Part shown: piece by piece, positions 45,900 to 55,915 of the stretch
Position numbering within the stretch: position 1 is the first letter of the stretch
Layout of the letters: each line of letters begins with the position of its first letter
Origin: Schistocephalus solidus
Lineage: Eukaryota; Platyhelminthes; Cestoda; Diphyllobothriidea; Diphyllobothriidae
Assembly (NCBI GenBank): GCA_017591395.1
Contig: WEDG01007181.1
Span: forward strand, 62,001 to 126,000
Direction: 5' to 3'
Length of the DNA stretch: 64,000 bases
The notes under the pieces: model-generated
Told to the model about the DNA's origin: nothing
Database searches by the model: none
What the model saw: the letters and a program-made list of their open reading frames with translations, nothing else
Position numbers and translations under genes: made by a program

Positions 45900-47554
45900 A
45901 GGGGTTTAAAGACAGCAGTGAATCTATTAAAGCAAAGTCACCAGGGATGCTAGCTCGGCCAAGCTCTGCTCCGACTGGTGACAGCGTTGATGTGCTGGGC
46001 CGAAGATACGGCTCAACGTGGTGAAAGCTATGAGTAAACCCACCTTCCAGCCCTGCGACCTTGTCCTGCAGGTCCAGCGTACCTAGTGGTTTGACTATAC
46101 TCAGGAGTCATTTGTCGATGGGGTGCTGTGGGAGGCGATTGTTTCTTGGTGAACTGAACCAGTAATAGGCCAGCAGCAGCCGAGTCAGTAATTGCGAATA
46201 CCGTGAATTCAGGTAAGTTTAGCTTCATCTGTGAGTGGATCGAAAGTTCAAATGCAAACACTAATAACTGCCTCAGCTTTCTTTTCAAATAGGCGCAGAT
46301 TCGGTTAATTTGTCCAAACATTCCGATTATTGTTCTAGTGTTGAATGTTAAAATTACAAAGAAAATGGTTTGAAAAATGACCGTTTTCGCAGGACTCACA
46401 ACGCTCGTATGTTTGAATAGGTAGATTTAAGGTTCAAAGACCTCGTAAAAACCTTGGACAGAAGTGAGAAAACTGCATACAGAAGTAATACGTGCAAGTT
46501 ACATATCACATGTTACAGTTTGAGTCAGCCCAACTAAGGAAGAGGCCTCCTCTGCGACGTATGTAGACCGATTTTGCTGCTTTCTAGTGGATCAGCAGGG
46601 TTAGCGTCATTAAGGACTTGAGAACGGGAAAAATATCCATCTTCCTTAGTGACGGGTGGTGACCCATCTGGGGTTGGGTATGACTGGCTGAAGGCGGCTA
46701 ATAAGCCATTAGCGATCGGTAAGCGTTCATCAACGACTGACGAATTTGTTGGAACTTCACTCTGAATGTTAAGCTGATGTGTTGCACTTTAATCCACCTT
46801 TTAAGTCATCTCGCCAAACGGCAAAAGGTTTGAATCCACTAATAACCTAAACGTTCTACCAAAAAGAGAAACAGGCTCGTGAGGAGCATTAAGCAGATGG
46901 CAAAACTGGTAGGATAGCTGGCTCGCTATCTTAAGAGTGCATTTAACCTCGCCAGACAGACGAAGAGATTGAAGTACGTACCTCGACTGGTACAGTTGAA
47001 TTAAATTCAGAATATCCACTTACAAACACGTATGATAGTGTGCGAGCCAAAACCCAACAAGAATGCGGATGCAGCCTATGCGAGATTAATCAACCCCAAT
47101 GGGGTTCAAAAAACAGCGCTTATATCGGTATCCAATGAAAATGCGGGAACGAAAACGCTGCGGCGACAGGCGTGAACCTCAAATTCGAAATACTGAGGGC
47201 TAAATTTAAGTTTGGCTTCAGAATTTTCTGCCACCGAGTAGGAGGGACGATGGCCAAAGTGCAATCTTCTCCAAAAAGGACGTAGGTGGAGGGAAGCCCT
47301 GAAAACCGAACAGGTTCTGCCCTGTGGTATTTCGTCAAACCTTCTGGTAGGTATATGACTTAACAACAAGAACAAAGGCAACAAGCGGCCACATACATCG
47401 AAAGGGTTACATGTCTGCCACAGAAGACTTGACTTAAGAAAAGGACGGAGGAGGAAGAAGAATAAGGGTAGGGATCGCTTGCATGGCCCCCGGGCAGGAC
47501 ATGGAAACAGGAGGGGTCGATAATACGGTGACTTTGCGCAAAATTTCACTGAAA
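45900..47554. other. PMCA intron between exons 4 and 5; fold-back family fragment
   Basis: Contains a partial fold-back copy at 46655-46745 ('ctggggttgggtatgactgg', 'cggctaataagcca', 'cgatcggtaagcg'). No gene is seen; the 123- and 147-codon minus frames have no domain. Confidence 0.45.
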
Positions 47555-47840
47555 GTAGGGTTAGGGGTGCGGTAAGGTTAAAGCTAGGGTTGTGATTAGC
47601 GTAAGGACATTTAAAAATTTACACTTCCTGAAATTTAACAGGCTGGTATTTCGTAAGGCGAGGAGGGAGTATATAAGAAATTAGGATAAGAAAACGAAGA
47701 GGAAGGTTCGACGGCCCATAGGACACACAATCCTTCAACCCTTGGTTCCAGGGCCTATTCTAAAAATTGTGGCATTGAACAAAAGCCTGTTGTACCGAGC
47801 CAGCATATAGACGTGAGTTTCCGTTAACATCTAAACTTAC

Positions 47841-48541
47841 CGTTATAAAGCACGCCCCGATGAAGGCAACAATCACGGCAACACAATTGACAGTCAACTG
47901 GAACTGCAGGAACTTAGCGATGGAATCGTAGACATTTCGACCCCACATCACGGCCTTCACGATGCTAGTGAAGTTGTCGTCTGTGAGGATGATATCGGAG
48001 GCCTCCTTGGCCACGTCCGTGCCAGCAATGCCCATAGCAAAGCCTACATCAGCCTTTTTCAAGGCAGGACCGTCGTTGGTACCGTCTCCAGTGACTGCAA
48101 CCACCTCCCGACCGCGGGTTACATGGCTGTCTATGATGCCCGAGACGAGGGTGTATTTGTCCTGCGGCGAAGAGCGGGCAAGAACGCGCAAGGAGGGCCA
48201 GACCTTGTCTATCAACTCCTGCTTCACTTTGCCCGTGTTCGGATCCCGAACAAGCTGGTTGAAAGTTTTGCCCTCCAGAATGGTGTAATTGTCACCCTCA
48301 TGGATGATGCCGCACTTCAGGGCGATGGATCGCGCAGTGTTCAGATTGTCTCCGGTAACCATGCGTACAGTAATGCCAGAGCGTTGGCATTTTCGGATGG
48401 CAGCTGGTACCTCTGGTCGCACTGGGTCCTCTATGCCCACAATACCCAAACAAGTGAGATTGCAGATGAGTTGATCCTCATCATCCAAGTCGGGCAGTTT
48501 TCCGTCCGGCAGTTCAAAATCATTTGTATCCTTTGGAAAGC
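47841..48541 (-). CDS. PMCA: PMCA exon 4: ATP-binding/phosphorylation domain and M5
   Basis: The largest exon, 701 nt, enters in phase 1 after 'ctccttgtacag' and exits in phase 0 at ACG|gtaagt. It holds the P-type ATPase blocks '[14 protein letters not shown]', '[11 protein letters not shown]', '[12 protein letters not shown]' and the hinge '[20 protein letters not shown]', then '[20 protein letters not shown]' leading into segment 5 ('[15 protein letters not shown]'). These residues position Mg2+ and close the cytosolic headpiece after phosphorylation. Everything conserved in animal PMCAs is present and no lesion is visible. The two opposite-strand frames are shadows. Confidence 0.97.
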
Positions 48542-49905
48542 CTGTACAAGGAGCAAATATGCAGTCAGTAAGGTCACAATTCTTCAACTTAGGCCACCCC
48601 ACTCTAGCTGACAAAACATTATCTTAACTACCTTAAAAGAATGTCCTATGCGGGGACGTCGATCGGATTCAAGCTAACAGAATGCCTTAAAACATTCAGA
48701 ATGGGGAGTCGGCATTGCATGGTCACGCTATACAGGCAGTTAGATTTAACCAATGGGAGACACGTATAAATTGGATTTGTCATTCGTACGATTGGCAGGA
48801 AGGAAAAAACGCATCCAGTAAAATCGACAACTGCAAAAGTAGTAGTAGAAACTGTTCAGTGAAGTGTCGAAAGAAATATGCATCGGAAGCCTAGTCTCAA
48901 ACATATTGATGGGAGACTGAATTGTTTTCAATCAGACTTGGCAAACTTAAAGAGGACTGGCAAAACGATTACTCCCCCGCACCGATGATGCGAGGCGATT
49001 TACAAAAGCATATTTGCAGTTCTGTGGTTAGGTTTAGAACCTACGGCCTTGACCGCTTGCGATGAAATGTTTGAGATGCTTTTCCCTTCATTCAAGCGGA
49101 AGAATGAAAGCGAAGAAAGCTGTTATTTGTTTCCATTCACGAACAATAAACAGTAGAAAAAGGAATAACCCACTCTCAGATAAGAATTGTTTTTTTAACC
49201 AAACTTCCCGCAACCCCAGAAATTATCTTGCCACTTCCCATCAGATTCAATGACCAGATTTGTCTTAATAAAAGACAAGAGTTGTTTCCGAAAATTCAAA
49301 CAGAACTGCCCAACGCGTTGTGAGCCACCCGGCGACTACGCGAAGTAAACTCACCTTTACGACTTCGGTTCGGTAAATGAACTTCTAAAGGGTTTAATTT
49401 CGGTAAGCCCAGTTTACCCTATTTGCAAGTATTTAAGCATACAGAGTATTCCGCTCGGCCTAAATTTACTCCGCTCCAGTGGCAAGGAAAACGCAAAAGC
49501 GACTAATGATGGACATCAGTACAGCGGGCCGAAATTATGTCGACCCGTTCCATACACACATGCCGATAACAAAAACGCACAGCAACCGGACTCAGTGAAA
49601 ACCGAATCTCCACTTGATGAAAGACATCTCCAGGACCATATTACGGAGGAGGCAGAAAACTAAACAAGCGCCTTAAACTGTGCGCGCAAACTTCGAAAAC
49701 CGATTTTCGATATTAGATAAGCTAGAGTTAAGTTAACATTTTTTTACCTCGCAACAGTAAAGCTAAAATTAATAAAGTTTGTGCTCGTTGCATAAAAAGT
49801 AGAGTGGAATCCAGCTTCTAGATTTTTGAAACTACTCTATTTTAGAGAGGCGTGCAGCCGCTCGATTACTAGCTATCTTATAACTGCCGTAGGAAAGTAG
49901 TTCAT

Positions 49906-50049
49906 TTGACCCACTTGTGAAAAACTCGGGGGCCCCGGTGGGATTAGAACCCACGCCAGCAAGGGGAAGGCTTTATTACAGCCAACACTAGGCAACTGAG
50001 CTACGAGGTCCCCACCAGAAGCCGTGAGTTTAATCATAAGGATAAACGG
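49906..50049 (-). repeat. tRNA-like 144-bp unit, copy 1 (one end decayed)
   Basis: Minus-strand tRNA-like core 50013-49930: 'ggggacctcgtagctcagtt' (A box), 'gcc...ttgctggc', 'gtgggttctaatcccacc' (B-box hairpin). One end is intact ('TTGACCCACTTGTGA', 49906-49920), while the other (near 50035-50049) has diverged. The same unit occurs at 54742-54885 and 55106-55249. Confidence 0.7.
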
Positions 50050-50336
50050 ATGATCGCACTTTCAACTCATCAGTTTGGATTTTCTGAGGTCAGCCAGTGT
50101 GGCATTCCGTCGGGAGTCCGGTCATCCATTTTGATTTTTTTAAATCAATACCAGCGGGTACACTTAGCGAAAGGGCTTCCTCTGTGCACATGCTGAACCA
50201 CTAATAGTCTCATCTGTTCCGGGAATCCTAATGGACGCAGAGAGACCAACAACGGAAGTAGGGAATTGGCTTAGGGTTATAAGTGATAAGTTATACTGCA
50301 ATAGTTGCCGGTGCCTAAAATAACTGTCAGATTTAC

Positions 50337-50482
50337 CGGGTGCAATGTAGTTTTTGTAGGCAAGACCGATTGTGCGCAAGCCGTCCGAGGCCATGGGCTC
50401 AATCACCGTGCTTATGAGGTTCTCCTGATCGGCCTGTGAGAAGGGTTTTGGCTGCCCGTTGCCGTCGAGGATGAAGGAGCAT
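50337..50482 (-). CDS. PMCA: PMCA exon 3: nucleotide-binding domain
   Basis: Enters in phase 2 after 'tggtaccactcag' (AG at 50484-50483) and exits in phase 1 at CCCG|gtaaat. It reads 'CSFILDGNGQPKPFSQADQE' and 'IEPMASDGLRTIGLAYKN', the conserved end of the nucleotide-binding domain (IEPMACDGLRTI in vertebrates). The Lys/Cys codons before it are shared correctly with exon 2. Length and content are normal for the family. Confidence 0.94.
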
Positions 50483-51179
50483 CTGAGTGGTACCAAAGAG
50501 TTAGTAGCATAGTCAGTTGGAAACAATAAGAAGGCTTACAAAGCAGAACCAGGACAGCCTGAAGATTCCCTTTTTTTCATAAAAACTGATTGTGGTTGCT
50601 TTTCGGAAGAGAAAGCAGACAACAATGAGGAATACGTAAAATTGAGAAAGAGGCAGTGCCGGGAGGAAGTAGGCAGTTGAGGAGGTGAAGCTTTGAAGAG
50701 TAAAATCCGAGGGAGGAGGCAGAGGGGAGACAAAGAGAATATTCAGCGACTCAAAGAATATAAGAGTGTCTTTAGTGGGTGGGGAAGTTAACGCCGACAT
50801 GGTACGTTGAAAAATGGAAAAAATGAAGCCTTAGAATTAGTAGAAGATTGCTAGAAACATCAATGAAACTTTCAGGAGGAACAATTTATCCGCTATGAAC
50901 GGCACTTTTCCATCCTTCTCAGCGGGAAGCATTACTGTAACGCCAGTACAGTGGACATCTGCATGTGTACGATACGAGTAGACGTGCATTAAAGCCCAGT
51001 GGGCTCTATCATATACAAAGCCACAAAAGATTACAAACTAGAGCAGACGGTGTGTGATAGAGCAAGGATAAAGAAAATAAGTAATTTCTGGCCACTTCGA
51101 GTAAAGATGGAGACAAGCAAACCAAAAAGAAAGTCCACATAAAAACACCTGCACCGTAGGATAATAAATGGACTGCTGA

Positions 51180-51243
51180 GTGGAAGAAGTAGTGATGACA
51201 GTAGTATTGGTGGTAGTATTAGTTAGTAGGTAGCGGTAGTACA
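51180..51243. repeat. AGT-type triplet run upstream of the RTE-like element
   Basis: Imperfect 'gta/gtt' triplets abut the 5' end of the element, echoing the much longer run after its 3' end. Confidence 0.6.
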
Positions 51244-53830
51244 AGGAAGATGGGTTACCTTGGGAAGACGGGTTACCCGTTAGCCTAGCTCCTGGTTACC
51301 CGGCGCGTCCAGGGTCTGGCGAATAAGCAGTCGCGGACCAGCAGCAACAGTGCTACCAGGGAGCGACCGGTTGAGGTTTGGCACACCAACAGCCTTAAAA
51401 ACCGCAAAGCCCGAGCATGTCACCGCGACAGGGCGACCGTGAACCGCCATCAAATAAGTTTGCTTGCCATGGCTGCCTTTTGGCTAGGTTCTTGATCCAT
51501 AACGCAAGAGGAGACAACCTCGAACAAACAGTCCGAGCGGCTGTTGGGAACCCGCCTGTATTCAATATCCCCGAGACACCTCATGAACAATGTCCAATTA
51601 CAGTACTGCGATCCATGCTACGGCGTCCGCTGGAAACGCCGCGCTCCGAAAACCTGGTCAAGTGAGGCGGGCGAATAGCATACAAGCTGGACTACTCAAC
51701 CGGGAACGGACTCTTGGTATTGGATGCTGGAATGTGCGAACATTTCTGGACCCAGGTACCCATAGTCTGATGGCACGCAGTCTTCATGAGTACCACATGG
51801 ATGTCTGCTGCCTGTCAGAATTCCGAATCCCCCATTCAGGTGCAAGAGAAATAAAGATCCTGGGAGTCAACTCCCACTTAACCCTGTACCACAGCGGCCC
51901 ACGGGACTCGTCTGGTAGACACGATGTAACAGGCGAACCGTGCACTACTTGCAATGACCGAATGGCTTACGCGCGACTGAAGGGTCACTTTACCAACATC
52001 TCTGTCGTCTCCGTGTACGTACCAACCTCAGCTGCCGAACAGCACGATCAAGAGGCCTTCTACTCGCAGCTTCAGGAGTTCGTAGATCGGCTACCTCGCC
52101 GTGATCGGTTGATTGTTGCGGGGGATCGGAATGCTAGGGCTGGATATGGGGACTCATCAAACAGTCACCTTATAGGCCGGTTTGGGCTTGACTCGCGATG
52201 CGACAGTGGTGAAAGAATGCTGAATTTCGTTGATCACAACCGATTGTTTGTCACGACCACGTGCTTCCAGCACCACCACAGACATCTGCTGACTCGGTAT
52301 TCGAACGAAGACCATACCACGAGTCAGATGGACTACATTCTAGTTGGTTCAAGGTTCCGCAGCTGGGTTCACGATAGCAGATCGATGTGTGGTGCCAAAA
52401 CTGGTAACGCAAACGGGTCTGACCATGTCCTCGTCACACACGCTTGAAAGTTCACCTCTCATCTGCACCCAAAATGCCACGGGTGAGACGCCTCGATGTC
52501 GCAAAAATCCGGCAACCCAGCACCGCCGAGGCCCTGAACATGGAAATCCAGTCCCATTTTTCGACCCGAGCCGACAGCGAAGGTAGTGACCAGTGGTCAT
52601 AACTGAAGACATCCATCTATGGAGCAGCTGAGAAAAATTTCGGATTTACCCAGCAGCGCCGCAGAGACTGGATCAGTGGAGAACCCTGCAGTTGTCTGCC
52701 CAGAGGGCTCGAGTCAGGTCCCACAACAAAAACTTCCTTCCGTCAAATCTGGAACATGACAGCAAAGTCAGCTAGGGATGACCGGCAGAAATATTGGCCT
52801 GGAATAGCGACGTTCATTGAGCAGGCCTCAAACGTTGGTGAGATTCGCAAACTCTACCAAATTATCCGTCAAGTTAGTGTTAAGTCCTCGAAACTTAGTG
52901 ACTCTGTCCGCGATGTAAATGGTGGCTTTATTGCTGACAACTCGGCCAAATTCGATCGCTGGTGTGAGCATTTCGAGCGCCTTCTCAACTTTGATGAACA
53001 ACTAATCACACTCCCACTAACCTCTGCACCTGAGTTTCACCCCTCTCAGCTTATGCAGTGTCGTGCGACCACCATTCCGAGGGAGAAGTTGCCGATGCAA
53101 TACAGAGGCCGCACAACAACAAGGTGCCCAGAGAGGACGGTAATTCTACCTAAATATATAAGTCCTTCGTCGACACTCTGGCACCCTGGCTACATGAGGT
53201 GATTGAGCAAGTTTGGAGAGACGAAGTAGTTCCCAATGACTGGGGTTCGGGCATCCTCTTGCCTGTCTTCAAGAAGGGCGATAAGACAAAGTGTGAGAAC
53301 TACCACGGCATATGCCTCATCGAGGATGCTGAGAAGGTCTTCACAATTGTCCTTCTCAAAGGGTTTCAGTCTGTACGTGACTCTAGGCCGAGACCCCAAC
53401 CTAGCCGCATTCCGAGCTGGGCATGGATGCGTGGACCCGATATTCACTTTGAGGCGCATTCTGGAATTCCGCCATGGCTACCAAGAGCCGACGACCGTCT
53501 GCTTTCTTGACTTCACCACCACGTTCTACTCCGCCCATCGTGAGTCCCTATGGCAAATAATGGAACTTGATGATGTGTGGGTCAAAATCATGACATTGAT
53601 CAAGGCCTACTATCGCAAATCTCTCCCAGCCCTTGCCTCTTTGGAGGTATCGAAGAGGAGGTCAACTAAAAACCTGTCTCGACACAGTTCGGCAAGACAT
53701 GGAGGCGGTGCTTGGGCCTTCGCTATTCGGCATCCATCGTTGGACAAAATAAGGGTTCAAGCTATCCAGGTCTGCTGCCGAGAATCGTCACGCATAGAGA
53801 GGTTCAATACGTGACATCATCGAGACCGGC
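51244..53830 (+). mobile_element. RTE-like non-LTR retrotransposon, internally deleted
   Basis: A 5' leader (51244-51590) precedes an endonuclease frame (51590-52447): 'IGCWNVRTFL' at its start, 'VVSVYVPTS', 'LIVAGDRNARAG' (usual GDFNAR; the F is Arg here), 'FGLDSRCDSGERMLNFVD', 'TSQMDYILVG' and 'GSDHVLV', all endonuclease/exonuclease family blocks. The reverse transcriptase follows in two frames: 'VVPNDWGSGILLPVFKKGDK', 'CENYHGICLIEDAEK', 'FRAGHGCVDPIFTLRRILEF' and 'VCFLDFTTTFYSAHRESLW'. The last is the first Asp box, with Tyr where other copies have Asp-Ser. After 'LIKAYYRKS' the palm with the DD pair is missing and the sequence jumps to the terminal 'DTVRQDMEAVLGP'. Frameshifts at about 52450, 53190 and 53390. 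Defective. The RTE/CFDP2-like assignment is from memory. Confidence 0.85.
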
Positions 53831-53857
53831 TAGATCAGACATGATCGCCACGGTAAT

Positions 53858-54175
53858 AAGTACAAGTAAGTAGTACTACTAGTAACAGTAGTATTAGTTG
53901 TGTTTCTAGTTATGGTAGTATTAGTGGTAGTAGTAATAGTACTATTACTAGCCGTAGTAGCACTAATAATAGTAGCGGTGGTCTTAGTAGTAGTAGTAGT
54001 AGCAGCAGCAGTAGTCTTAATAGTAGTGGTAGCATAAGTCGTATTAGCAATAGTACTGTTAATAATCGCAGAAGCAGGAATAGTAGTAGCGATAGTAGCA
54101 GTATTAGTAGTAGTGTTAGTAGTAGTAAAAGTAGTAGTAGTTTTTGTTGTAGTGGTAGTGGTAAATATTGTATTG
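53858..54175. repeat. AGT-type triplet array (about 320 bp)
   Basis: Long imperfect array of AGT/GTA/GTG/GCA triplets directly after the RTE-like element. It produces a Thr/Asn-rich 171-codon frame on the minus strand that is not a gene. Confidence 0.92.
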
Positions 54176-54562
54176 GCAGTGTTGGTGGTCATGGTTGTGG
54201 TAGCGAAAATGACGAGTTTGGGCATCAAGCTTGCGCAGTAGACGACGATGATCAGAAAAGGTAAGAAGAACACGAGGAAGACGGGAAGAAGCGTGCTTAA
54301 GTAGAAAGGACAGTGAAGAAAAGCCAAAGAACGCCAACAGAACACGATTTGCTGCTTTTTAATTTCCTCAGAAATACATCACTAAATTGGTGTAAATCAG
54401 GCAAGTTGAAAGATTATAGGCATATAGGGAAAGTTGATATGAATATTTGAGTCGACTTCTCTCAACCACAACGAGATAACCGCGTAATATTCAGTAAACT
54501 GCCAACGAGCAGATATTAGTATATTAAGGGGCTACAGGTTGAACCATACTCACAACTAAAAG

Positions 54563-54633
54563 CCCAGACACGTGTTCCACCGGTATTCGGCCACTGTTTA
54601 ACACAGCTGCGAGGAGTCCAACTCATCAGTGGT
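54563..54633 (-). ncRNA. Hammerhead ribozyme relic, copy 2
   Basis: Minus strand: stem I ACCA (54633-54630), core box CTGATGA (54629-54623, perfect), stem II GTTGG/CCGGT (wobble pairs), then GGAAC where GAAAC is expected, mini helix III, GTC (54569-54567) and TGGG (54566-54563). One core change (A to G) probably inactivates it. It fixes the family consensus of the first box as CUGAUGA. Confidence 0.62.
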
Positions 54634-54741
54634 TGCCTTAGCATTCCCCGCGTACTTTCTGGTAGATACTGTAGTTTACAAATATTCATAACAACTTTCA
54701 GTCTGCGTCTATAAACTTTTAAATATACTGATTTAATTCAT

Positions 54742-54885
54742 TTGACCGACTTGTGAAAAACTCGGCGGCCTTGGTGGGATTTGAACCCATGCCAGCAAGG
54801 GGAAGGCTTTAGTACAGCCAACGTTCTAGCCAACTGAGCTACGAGGCCCCACCGGGAGCCGTGTGCTTAATCACACTTGGGTCAA
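54742..54885 (-). repeat. tRNA-like 144-bp unit with terminal inverted repeats, copy 2
   Basis: Ends 'TTGACCGACTTGTGA' (54742-54756) and 'TCACACTTGGGTCAA' (54871-54885) are inverted repeats with three mismatches. Minus-strand core from 54850: 'ggggcctcgtagctcagttg', anticodon-like loop GTACTAA, and 'tgggttcaaatccca'. Confidence 0.72.
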
Positions 54886-55105
54886 GTTACCCGCCCAGCC
54901 TACTGCAACGTATGGAATCCGCCGAGTTTTTCACAAGTGGGTCAAAGGAGTTATTCAAATCTGCCAAAATCCTCTACTAATTAATTGTGCCTGGTAGTCA
55001 TCTGGTGGATTCTAGATTGATTGCTTAGGAAATCCTGCTTGGGCAGTCAGCTTGCTGCATCAGAATTGGTGGATTCCATACGTTGCAGTAGGCTTGGCGG
55101 GTAAC

Positions 55106-55249
55106 TTGACCCACGTGTGATTAAACTCACGGCTCCCGGTGGGGCCTCGTAGCTCAGATGGCTAGAGCGTTGGCTGTACTAAAGCCTTCCCCTTGCTGGC
55201 GTGGGTTCGAATCCTACCGAGGTTGCCGAGTTTTTCACAAGTGGGTCAA
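55106..55249 (+). repeat. tRNA-like 144-bp unit with terminal inverted repeats, copy 3
   Basis: Ends 'TTGACCCACGTGTGA' (55106-55120) and 'TCACAAGTGGGTCAA' (55235-55249) are inverted repeats, 14 of 15 matching. Core 55141-55226: D-arm GCTC/GAGC, anticodon stem GGCT/AGCC with loop GTACTAA, a long variable-arm-like stretch, and T-arm 'gtgggttcgaatcctac'. The acceptor stem does not close properly (GGGGCCT against AGGTTGC), so it is a tRNA-derived element rather than a tRNA gene. Confidence 0.75.
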
Positions 55250-55381
55250 AGAAATCATTCAAATCTGCCAAAATCCTATACTGATTTACTTAAAATTAGC
55301 TATTAATTATTGAGTAAATTAAAAAGCAGCAATTTGTAAACTGGAGTATATATCAGAAAGCACTCAGTGAATGCTACGGGA

Positions 55382-55452
55382 CCCACTTATGAGCCGGACC
55401 CCTCGCAGCTGTGTTAAACAGTGGTAGAATACCGGCGAAATACGTGTCGAGG
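55382..55452 (+). ncRNA. Hammerhead ribozyme relic, copy 3
   Basis: Stem I CCCA then CTTATGA (55386-55392; conserved G changed to T), stem II GCCGG/CCGGC (five pairs), GAAA (55437-55440), mini helix III 'TACGTG', GTC ending 55448, then GAGG, which no longer pairs with stem I. Inactive by inspection. Confidence 0.6.
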
Positions 55453-55664
55453 CTTTAAGCAAGTACCTGTGCTGTGAGTAGGGTTCGACCTGTAACCCCT
55501 TAAGAACACAATTTATTCGTTTTATGATTCCTGCTACCGGAAACCGGACGAGGCAACTTTCGCAGCCAAAACTGGAAGACTTAGTCAAGAGGATCGAAAC
55601 GCGCAGAAAATTAAAAAACACGAAGCGATTGGGAGCCTTAATTATACAGAGTAAAACAACTCAC

Positions 55665-55915
55665 TTTTTAAGCACCATTTCAGAGGCACCTTTTGTGAAA
55701 ACGGTGATGCCGCGTTTGTTGGGATCCAAGTTACGAATAGCCGTGCTCATTGACTTGCGTACAGAGTTAAAAGTGAAGACCTTCAACATTGACTCCTCCG
55801 GCCACCGCTGACGGATGTCCTCGTAAGACCCTCCGAGGGTCTGCACAAAACCCAGCAGAGCACATTCGGTCTTGTTTCCCAGCTGCGTCGGCAGGTCATT
55901 CGCCTTCTTTGGTGG
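55665..55915 (-). CDS. PMCA: PMCA exon 2: nucleotide-binding domain with KGASE
   Basis: Phase 0 entry after 'gctttttttag' (AG at 55917-55916), phase 2 exit at AAAAA|gtgagt. It begins '[20 protein letters not shown]', continues '[12 protein letters not shown]'-type block (here '[15 protein letters not shown]') and ends '[13 protein letters not shown]'. KGASE contains the Lys that binds ATP. The match to vertebrate PMCA is colinear across the whole exon. '[12 protein letters not shown]' lies upstream of the first methionine of the open frame, so the coding part is longer than an ATG-to-stop reading suggests. Confidence 0.96.

Larger units (their letters stand above)
54530..55500. repeat. Large inverted repeat carrying two tRNA-like units and two hammerhead motifs
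   Basis: Left arm (54530-54885, minus sense) and right arm (55106-55500, plus sense) show the same order: tRNA-like unit, A/T-rich linker with 'tttgtaaact..agta' and 'cagaaag.ac', 'gaatgcta', hammerhead, 'ggttc.acctgta'. Linkers differ, at roughly 70% identity, so this is an old inverted pair or two insertions of one family. Confidence 0.75.

Noticed and set aside
48123..48611. 162-codon plus frame
   Set aside because: Shadow of PMCA exon 4 on the opposite strand.
53830..54345. 171-codon Thr/Asn-rich minus frame
   Set aside because: It is a translation of the AGT-type triplet array; stop-free length comes from the repeat, not from a gene.
55141..55226. Functional tRNA gene
   Set aside because: The acceptor stem does not close, the copies share flanking sequence far beyond a tRNA, and three copies lie in inverted-repeat units; it is a tRNA-derived repeat.
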